Positions 27,441 to 37,600 of a stretch of 64,000 nt of DNA are shown piece by piece. This DNA comes from Distichodus sexfasciatus (taxonomy: Eukaryota; Chordata; Actinopteri; Characiformes; Distichodontidae). The DNA is taken from assembly GCA_032718565.1 (NCBI GenBank), contig JAVGVS010000001.1, forward strand, positions 4,114,196-4,178,195, read 5' to 3'. A program made the translations under genes and the position numbers. Within the stretch, counting starts at the first letter, position 1; every line of letters starts with the position of its first letter. The notes beneath the pieces are model-generated. The model was not told the DNA's origin. It worked only from the letters and a program-made list of their open reading frames with translations, and did no database searches.

Positions 27441-28460
27441 CTGACAAGAGAACACAAAAAGAATTTTGTTAATATTCAGAGTCAGAGCCTGACTGAATTT
27501 ATTTTATAGATGTTGTTTTTCCTATTTATCTAGGACATTTGTGGAGCAGGTGAATGCTTTTTATGTACTACTGCTATCACAAATGCCAGGCAAACTGAAT
27601 GCAAACTAAACATCGTGGATGAATCTTGACCATTTGTGACTTGTGTATTTAAACACCCTCTTGCAACAAGCTCAATCTACAAAAGAGGACTTTTTCAAAA
27701 AATAAAATACTAACATATTTGTCAATTTTGTAGTTAAACTTTTAATTATGTGTTAAAAAAAATAGAAATGTGATATGATAAGAATACAGTTAACTTTGAT
27801 GCATAAACATAAAAATGATTTTTATTTGTGTTTGCATGTCACAGTGTGAAAATGTGTTTAGGTAAATCAGGTTAGGTGGATAGTATTACTATACTATTGT
27901 TAATATTGTTTAAATGATTTGAAACTTGAGGGAGTGATAAAACAGCAAAAAACAAAAAAACTTTGTAATAGTAAATTAAAGTTATGCCAGATGAGCATAT
28001 CTGAGAGTTGAACAGTAAGACAAGTGAACAGTGTTTTTAGACACTTACTGTTAGCATTTAATATAGGCCCATTTTCAAATGTCAGACATGATCTCATAAC
28101 AGATTTAATATGATATTTTGGTAAGCATATCATGCAAAAGAAATGGTAAGTGTAAAAGGGAGTTGTCTTACATGCATGATGAATTTTGCTTTACAAGTTC
28201 AACATTTTTTCTAAACACTGAAATTAAGCAGCAGTTACAGTCTAATGCTACTCCCACCAGGAAACCAGGCAAAGATGGAGAGGGTCATTACAAGGGTCAC
28301 TTAATATTAATACCCAGTGTAAATGAAATGTTATATTAATAAATGTCTCTGCTGCTACAAGGATATTCTCCTCACATGTGTTGTCATATGTTTGTAGAGT
28401 AATTTCGTTCAAATAGAATATTAAAAACATCCAAAAAGATCCAACATGCTCTAAAATGCT
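27441..28460 (-). other. xirp2 intervening sequence between the long-form poly(A) site and the first LIM exon
   Basis: About 1 kb of AT-rich DNA with no convincing exon. For the short isoform it is the 3' end of the intron that contains the whole giant exon; for the long isoform it lies beyond the transcript end. Stop codons are frequent in all frames. Confidence 0.6.
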
Positions 28461-28466
28461 TTTATT
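28461..28466 (-). other. poly(A) signal of the long xirp2 isoform
   Basis: AATAAA on the minus strand (TTTATT on plus), about 160 nt past the giant exon's stop codon. It supports a transcript that ends after the giant exon and never reaches the LIM exons. Confidence 0.6.
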
Positions 28467-28628
28467 CATAAAGATATGTAACTTCGGGCACATACACAAG
28501 CAAGATGAACAGGTTTAGTGAAGTTTTCATAACCCAGAAAGTGTTGGCTTTTATCGTATGGTAAATTGTTAGACATCTCCTTTAAGTATACAGTTAGTCA
28601 CCAGTTCCATCATGCATTAAATGCGTAT

Positions 28629-31600
28629 TTAAGAGTCGGCACAATCACCTTCTGAACTCACAGCTGGTTTAGGTCTCTCACCTGAGAGGCAGTAGCCCAA
28701 GCTTTTGAACACACTCTCACTTTCAGTCCACGTTTGGTGGAAATTCTTTAGTAGTTCTTCAGCAGAGGCCTCGGGTGATGCCTTAACCTCCGGTGTCTTT
28801 TTCTTCACGGCATCGGCATAAGAGAATGGAGCACACTGCGATAAAACACTCTCTGAATGCTTAGATATGGTCGTGGTGCTTCTTGTTTCGCTTATCTCTG
28901 TGCCAAATTCATCGGCAGTGGAGTAATGCTCTGTGATGGTTTGGGTCGTTGAAAAGCCATCTGAATCGACTGACTCCTCTAGTGATACTTCTTTGCACAG
29001 AGGCAGAGGAGAGGTCTGCTGGGAGCTTGGCGGTGTTGTCAGCTGAGGCTCATGCTTTGAACCTTCAGATGCAATTTCACTCAAACTTGACACCTGCTCC
29101 TCCTGTTTGTTTTTTTGTTCTTTGATAGAAGAACTTTGCTCACCCATTTCAAAAACATTTTTAATAACCTTGATGTTGAAAGCTGGCATATCCTCTTGTT
29201 GACTCGCTTTTTTCTGTGTGTTTGGCTCTGAGTCTTCAGTTGCACTGCCAAGTGGTTCTGGGATGTCGATAGGCCCTTTTCCCACGTCGACCTTCTCCTC
29301 TAGTGTCTCAAATTTGTTGACTACACCAGACAAGACAGACTTGGACACAGTCTCTTTCTGTTTCTCTGGCAGCTGAGCCTCAGCTTTTGCCACATCAAGC
29401 CCTAAACACTCGGGAACACTGATGGGGTCTTTTTGTACAGATGTTTTGTTTCCCTCATCTTTCTGAGCCTCCTCGAATGATTCTCTCTCGTCTCTAATTG
29501 AAGTTGTCACCCCTTCTGAAACTGCTTTTCCTGAAGACGTCTCTTTACTCCCCTCCAGAAATGTTGCCTCCACTGCAAGCGTGGAATCAATTTTTATTTG
29601 GCGATGAAATGTGGCTGGAGTTTCCACAATCTCAGATTTCTTCCCTGTGGCTGGCACAGAACGAGGCACAACATCAGGTGAGCTTCCACGAGAGAGTTTA
29701 GCGGTGGCTTCCCTGAGCCTCGTCAGACTGCTGGCCCTGCCAAGTGTGGGAGATGGAGAGGCTCTACTTAAGCGAGATGTGGGTGTTTCAGATCTGCGTG
29801 GTGGAGGTGTAGGTGGTGGAGGAGGCGGTGATGGTGCTACTGTTTGCGGTGACTCTGTTCTTCTTGTGGACTCAATGGTGATGAATGTGGGTGAAGGTGA
29901 GCGTCTTCTTAACAAGGGTGACGGTTCTCTAGGGTCTGCAGTCTTTATGCTCTTTTCTTGTTGTTTGCGGCCTTTGTGAGTTGATTTTTTCTCCTCTTCT
30001 TTCTTGTGACTTTCCACCTTTTTCGAGCCAATAGTGATCTTTGAAATCCTTTGTGTAGCACCACCCGAAATCATTTTTTCAGATGTGGCCTCACATTCAT
30101 GCTTTTCAATAGCTGTGGCCTTTTCTTCTAAGAGCACAAGTTTTGCTTCAACCAGACTTTGCACATAGTCAACAATTTCTTTGAGTTTCTGCATGTTATG
30201 TTCAACTGCTGTTTCTTCTAAATCATTCTTGTCCTCTGGCCCAATAAGCCATTGTGGGATTTCATTGAGCAAAGTCTTCACACTCTTGGAGTCCATTTTC
30301 CCTCCAGCTTCCTGTAACTCTGCGATATGAGACAGCAACTTCTGAACTTCCACACATCTTTCTGATGTCTCCGCACTCCCTGCTGAGGGCATGACAGACT
30401 CTTTTTGTGCTGTCTGCCGTGTCACATTTATTGGCACATTTCTGCTTTCTTCTTCTTCAGATTTTTCAGAAATCTGATGGCTGCCCTCTTCCTCTTGCTT
30501 TTGAGGTGAAGTGTCGACCTGCTTTTCAGTCTTTTCATTGTCACTGTGTTGCTGCAAACTCTGCTCAACTTTACTTTCTGGGATACTGACCTCTTTATGC
30601 ACATCGCCATTTTCTTCTTGAGCAGTTTTGTACATCTGCACCACAGTAATGTCTTCCTGTTTCTGATCAGATGATTCAATGTGGTGTTTTATTTTCACAT
30701 ATTTGCTTTCCTCTTTTGATTCATCAGTGATCTGATGGCTATCCACTTCCTCTTTTCTTTGAGGAGAAGCATCAACCTGCTTTTCAGGCTTCACGCTATC
30801 ACTGTGTTGCTGCAAACTCTGCTCAACTTTAATCTCTGGTATACTGACCTCTTTATGCTCATCACCGTTTTCCTCTTGAGTAGTTTTGTGTGTATGCGCC
30901 ACAGCAATTTCTTCCTGTTTCTGATTAGATGTCTCAAAGAGTTGTTTGCCTTCTGAGGGTGAGACAGGAACAACAAGAGCAGTAGTTTGTGTTTGCCCCT
31001 GAGCTTGTTGAGCTATTTCTTTATCCTTTTTGTTTTTTCCCCTCCTCTTCTTTTTTGGTGTGGCGGGGGCCTCCTCAACCTGCTTCGACTTAGTCTGTTT
31101 TTCCACTTTAATCTCAGTCTCTGTGAGGTTTATTTCCCTGCTGTCTCTCAATTGGACGCTCTGCTGTGCTACCTTCACACCCTGAGCTTGATCTGCTGAC
31201 TTTTTCTCTGTGCTGTCATCTTTGTTATTCCTGTTGCCTTTTTTTGCCTTTTGACTGTCAGCCTTCTGAACTTTTGGCTCTGTTTCCTTACTTTTACCTT
31301 CTGGATTTGTCTTTCCTGGTTTGGTGCGGTCTGGGGAGCCTTTTCCTTGGTCTTTGTTTGCTGAGATTTCTACTTTCTTGCTTTCTCCGGGTTTGTCTGT
31401 CATTTCCATATTTGCAATGTCTTTCTTGACAGCTTCTATTTCGAATTCGTTACACACAGTGGTATCTTTAGAGATAGCTTTTTGATCTTCGCCGCTAAAC
31501 GTCTGTACATTGGCAGACATCTGTGCCATACTGCTGCTGACTTGTGTCTGTGTAACAGTGGTAGAGGTCACTTGTTGAATACTGGTGGTCATGGACCTGT

Positions 31601-34600
31601 ACTTTTTTTTCTTTTTTGAGGTGCTGGCTGTGGTCTGCTGCTGAACCGAAGTGGCTTGGGATGTTTGATTAGAGATAATGTGCTGTTTAGCCGAGGAAAT
31701 AACAGCAGATTGAGAAGGAGATTTCTCATTTGTGGGTGAGATCAAAGGCTTGCTTGGGGGAACATCCAAGAGAGTGGAAGGCTTGGATGAATCATATGAT
31801 TCTGTGGCTGATTTGTCTTTGGTCACAGTTTTTTCGCCTTTCTCTTGAGTGAAATCAAATGATATGCCCTGCTCAGATTGCATCGTACTCTTGCCTTCAG
31901 AGGATAGCAATTTAAGTACTGAGCTGACTGACTCATCCATGTGAATTTCAAAGGCTGGGGAGCTGGGTGGTGTGTAGCTCTCCTCTCGCTGCTTTCTGAA
32001 TTTCTGCTCGGCTTTTATTAGCGGGGTTTTGAATTTCGAAATCGGGGATTTGCTTGGTGGTGGAGAGGCCGGTGGTGTGAGGCTCACTGGAACAAAAACC
32101 TTCTTCGGAGGACGTGGAGATTCAGGAGCCTGCATTGAAAACATTGACTGGATCTCAGATGAGTTCAGGGAGGAGGAGACTGACGAAACAGTGCATTGTG
32201 ACTGCACTTTGCTTGTTTTCTCCATTGTTTTACTACTTTCCGTTACTTGTGTCATTGTTTGGCCCTGCATGTCCGTCTTGCTAATCTGTACAGCTGGCTC
32301 CAGTTTGGGGACTTTGCACAGAGCAGGGGCTTTGACTGGCTTGACTTTCAGTTTGGTGGGCTTTACTGGTGTCATATTGGGAATAAGGTCTAGCTCCTGC
32401 TGAGAGGGTGGTGGGGGGAGGAACTCCTGCTCAGTTGATTGAGGAGGCGGAGGAGTAGGTGGAGGAGGTAAATGATCAAGATCAGATTTAACTGGTTCAT
32501 TGAGGGGTGGAGGAGTTGGGGGAGGAGGAAGGTCATTATCACCCCTGATGGGAGGGGGAGGGGGAGGGAATAAGAGACTGTCATAATCTGGGGAAGGAGA
32601 GGGAGGGAGGGGAAAGTCAGACTCAGGTAGTGGAGGTGTGGTTGAAATGGGAGGTACAATAATCTTCTTCCTTTCTTTAGATTTGTCTAATTTGATCATT
32701 TGTTTGTTGCTTGTTTTAAGGTTGCGGAATTCTGTCTTTAAAGTTTTTACTCCATGTGTCTGAACAATTGTTTTGTGTTCTAACACATCAGTCTTTGACA
32801 CATGTGATTCACTGTTTTTCTCTTGAGATGTGGATACACTTTGCATTGATTTAGAAGTGACAAGCTTTTGAACTTTTCTCCGAGTATCTGGGCTCTTGGT
32901 GAGATTTTTCACTGACGTGGCCTGTATCTCTTGTTGAGTGACAGATGTTGGCTTAACTTTGGGGACCTTAACCTTTCTTATCGGTTCTCGCCTGGGAATC
33001 TTTGGGCTTGCTTTCTGGGCTGTTTCAAGCAAGCATTTTATAGTTCCTTTAACATCGCCCTTTATTACTTCCTCTTTCTCAACCTGCAGCTGTTCCTGGG
33101 TCTCATACAGTGTTTTTATTGACATCTTCACATCACCTTCTGTACTTGCCCTTCGCTGCATTCTGGGTGATGAAGGTTCAAGCAAGAGCTGAATTGTTCC
33201 TTTTATATCTCCTTGGATGTCGATCTCTTGCTTTAAGTCTTTCCTTTCATTAGATGCATCATGCAGATTCTGCAAAGCTGTATGAATGTCTCCCTTTACT
33301 ATTTCTTCTTTTTCCACTTCTCTCACTGCTTGTTTGGCCTCCTCCAGCGATTTTAACGTACCTTTGATGTCACCTGGAACTAAATCTTCTATAACAATTT
33401 CATTTTTGGTGTTGGCTGAATCTTTTAGTGATTTCAGTGCCTCTTTGATGTTGCCAGGGACGATTTGAGGCTTTTCCACCTCTTTAGGCTGCCTTTGGGC
33501 TTCCTCAAGAGACTTGAGGGCAGTGGGTATGTCACCTTTTACAACTTCCTCTTTCTCCAGGACGACCGGCTGATTTATAGACTGTGTCAGCGAGTTCAGA
33601 GTGGCTCTCAAATCACCACTTACTATCTCCTCTTTTTTGAGATTCTTCAACAAGAAAGTGGGCTCCGTCATGAAAAAGTTGACTGTGTTATGAACATCTC
33701 CAGGCACAATATCTTCCGTGTCCACCAGGCGACAGATTTGAGCTTGATTACATGTAAGGCTTAGTTTTGTCCCTTTAATATCTCCATAAACAATGTCCTC
33801 CTTTTCTGTTGTATTTGTTTCAATCTCTTGTGGATCTACCTGCAGTTGTTTAAGGTAGTCCAGAGCTCCTGACTCAATGCAAGTTGAATAAAATCTCACA
33901 TTGCCTCTTTCTGCATCATCCACCTTAATTTTATCAAATTGTCCAGTGTCTGCATTAAACAGTTTTTGTAAGCACTCTTGAACATTCCCTTTGATGATAT
34001 TTTCCTTTTCAATAGTGGAGACCTCTTGCTTATTGAACAGAGAATATATCGTCATGCGAATATCTCCCTTTTCATCCTCTTGAATTAGGATGCCGCATCT
34101 GCCTGTGCTCTCGTCTTTCAGCAGGTTGTTTACGGCTGCTCGAATGTCGCCCCGAATTATTTCTTCTTTCTCTAAGTTGGTAGTAGCCTGCTGGTTGAAT
34201 AGTTGTTCTACTGTGTTACCGATATTGCCTCTCTCCTCGGCATCTATAACAATTCCTCGCTCTTTTGTTTCTTCTCTGTTGAGGAGGTTCATCATGATGT
34301 TCTGCAAATCTCCTCTGATGACTTCTTCTTTTTGAATTTGTGGAGCCTTTTTATTCATCAGATTGTATTTAGCCATATGGACATCTCCAATCTCATCTGT
34401 CTCTATAATAATCCCTTTATTTTCCACCATCTTCTGACTGTACAGTTCATCAAGGGTTTCTTTTATACTTTTACCAATGATTTCTGTTTTCTCCACATTA
34501 CTCTCATTGAAGTCTGGAAGTGGAGTAGTTTCAAATAGCCAAGTTGTTGTTTTTACATCTGCCTTGGGTATTTCTTCATGGACAGCCTCCTTAATCTCGC

Positions 34601-37600
34601 TTTTCTCTTTGATGTGATCGAGGGGATTTTTCTCAAACAACCACACTGCCTGTCTCACATCTCCCTTCACCTGTTCCTGCATAACAACTCTTTCCATCTT
34701 GTCTTCTGATTTTTCACCATGGATCTGGTCCATAGTGTGAGTCTCAAACATCCATTTTGCAGCTCTAACATCCCCTTTATAAATCTCACTCATGCTAACA
34801 GTGCGGACCAACTTCTGAGACATCAAGTCAGATTCAAAACGTTGTTTATTAGCCTGGACATCACCGCCTCTGATGTCTTCAACAGTTCTAACAGAGATTT
34901 TGCTCTCCTCAGCAATACTGTCAAGGGGTTGTGTTTCAAATTTCCACCTAGCAGAACTGACATCACCCTTTTGAATATCCTCCTCAGTAACAGCTTTGAT
35001 AATGTAGACTTCATCAGTGTCTCTGATGGAATCTAGAGGCTTTGTTTCAAATAACCAGCGTGCTCCCACCACATCCCCTTTCAGTATCTCTTCTTTAGTA
35101 AGGGTGGTAACTTCATGATAATGCCCCTCTTTGTCCTGAATGGCATAAAGTGGTTGAGTTTCAAACATCATGGCATAATTTTTAACATCTCCTTTCTCCT
35201 CTTCCTCACAAATGATTTTATGTAGCTTTTTCATCTCAGAAAGAGAGGTGACGTCTCTGATTTCATCTAGTGAAAAAGTCTCAAAAATGAAACGACCCTT
35301 ATCAACATTGCCACCCTGAACATCTGTCACAGTACGTGCTCCCTTGCGCTCACCCGGGTCATCACGGATCGCATCAATGGGCTGGGTTTCAAAAAGCCAT
35401 TTGCAGCCTCCTACATTGCCTTTCTGAATGTCCTCAGCCTGGGCAGCCTTCAGTTGGTGCATGAATTCCTCTGAGGTTGAGGTCATGACATCAGAGGACT
35501 GTGTCTCAAATATGTATTTCATTTGGGACACATCTCCAGACTGGATATCAATCTCAGTCACCCGCTTAAAAGCATGTCCCTCCTCCCCAGTGATATTCTC
35601 CAGGTTCTCTGTCTCAAAGAGAAATCGAGCCATGCGCACATCTTTCCCCTGTATGTCTTCTTGTTTTACTGTGCTTGCTTTGAGTACCGTCTCCGACTCA
35701 TCTCGAATAGTGTCGAGGGCCTGGGTTTCAAAGAGCCAGGTACAGGTTTTCACATCACCTTTCTGAACCTCTTTGGTTTCACTTTCACTCTTGACCTCGA
35801 CCTTTTCATACAGGGCATCCATTGGTTTGGTCTCAAACAGCCACTTACAGGTCTTAACATCTCCTTTCACTATTTCTGCCGTGTCTTTAGAAACACACTC
35901 CTCATCTTCAATATTGCTGAAGTACTTGATGGCATCCAGAGGCTGGGTCTCAAAAAGCCATTTGGCTGTTTTGACATCACCTGATTCAACCTCTTGCTGA
36001 GTGATGCCTTTAATTACTTGGAATTTGGATATACTTTCATCAAACTGGTCAATGGGACGTGTTTCAAACATCCACTGACAACTTTTCACATCTCCTTTCA
36101 CAATCTCCTCACGCCGCACAGTTTTTACTTCATGATAGCGGCCTGAGCTGTCTTGCATGGCATACATTGGAGTAGATTCAAAAAGATCTTTGTTTGATTT
36201 TACAGAGCCTTTGGTCACACCTTCAACTTGAATTCTATGACTTTCATCATATTGGCTCAAATCACGTGTTTCAAATATTTGCTTGTAATTTGTAACATCC
36301 ACATTTTCAACCCCTTCTATGTTCACTGTTCTACTAATTTCCTTTTTTTCCTCCCTGATTTGTTCCAGGGGCTGGCTCTCAAACACCCACTTTTGGTGTC
36401 GAACATCTCCTTTCTCCTCCTCGGCTGTCACCTTTCTTTTAAGTTTTCCCACCTCTGCAAGTTCTTTTAGCTCATCTTTTGGAGCAGCTTCAAAAAAGTG
36501 TCTCGCAGATTGAACATCTCCTCCAATAATTTCCTCTGTGTTGACAAGTCTGGCATTTGAATCGTCCTTTAATGTGTCCATGGGCTGAGTCTCAAAAACC
36601 CAGCAATTCCTGCGCACATCACCTTTGCAGCTTTCCTCATCTGTTTGTTCTATGTCGACCAATTTCATCACTTCTTTCTTTTCCTCTCTGATATCCTCAA
36701 GTTTCTGGGTCTCAAATAGCCATTTTTGATGTCTCACATCACCTCTCTCCTCTTCGGTACCCATTGTTTTCTTCAGTTTGCCCAGTTCATTTTCCTCAGT
36801 GTGAATGCTTCCTAGTGACTGATTCTCAAGCATCCACCGTTGGTGTCTTACATTCCCTCTTTCTTCCTCTGATGCCTCTCTTTTCTTCAACTTCCCCACC
36901 TCTGGTAGCTCTTTCAGCTCATCTAATGGTCCTGTTTCAAACAAATGTCTTACAGACCGTACATCACCACCAATAATTTCTTCAGTGGTGACAGGTCTGG
37001 AGTTTGACTCATCTTTCAGTGTATCCATAGGCTGAGTCTCAAACACCATACAGTGCATGCGAACATCTGCCCCAATGATCTCTTCTTTGGACTGCTTATG
37101 CGTCCTTTCCCATTGTTCATGTATAAATTCCAGCCTTTTTGTCTCAAACAACCATCTTCCTGTTTTCACATCACCTTGCGTGCTGTCTTCCATGGAAATG
37201 CTAGAAATCAGTCTAACATGAGAAAGGTCTTTGTTGATCATGTCAAGGGGCTGTGTCTCAAAAAGCCACCGGGATGTTTTGACATCTCCTTTCTCAGTCT
37301 CTTCTCTGCGGACCGAGGTGATTTCCACCACTTCACCAGAGTGCTCTCTCAAAACACACATGCATTGAGTCTCAAACATCCAAACGATTATCTTTACATC
37401 CGCTTTGATCTCTTCCATGACGGACTTTAGAGTCAGAAGGTGCTTTTCATCCATGGTTTCAGTGTCGCCACCAGAATCCATTTCCGGGTTTTCAAACATG
37501 TACCGCATAGATTTTACATTGCCCCTAGCTGCCTCTTGTGTGAAGACAACCTCTTTGGTTTGCTCATCATCAACATGTATTTTATTCAGGGAATCCATAG

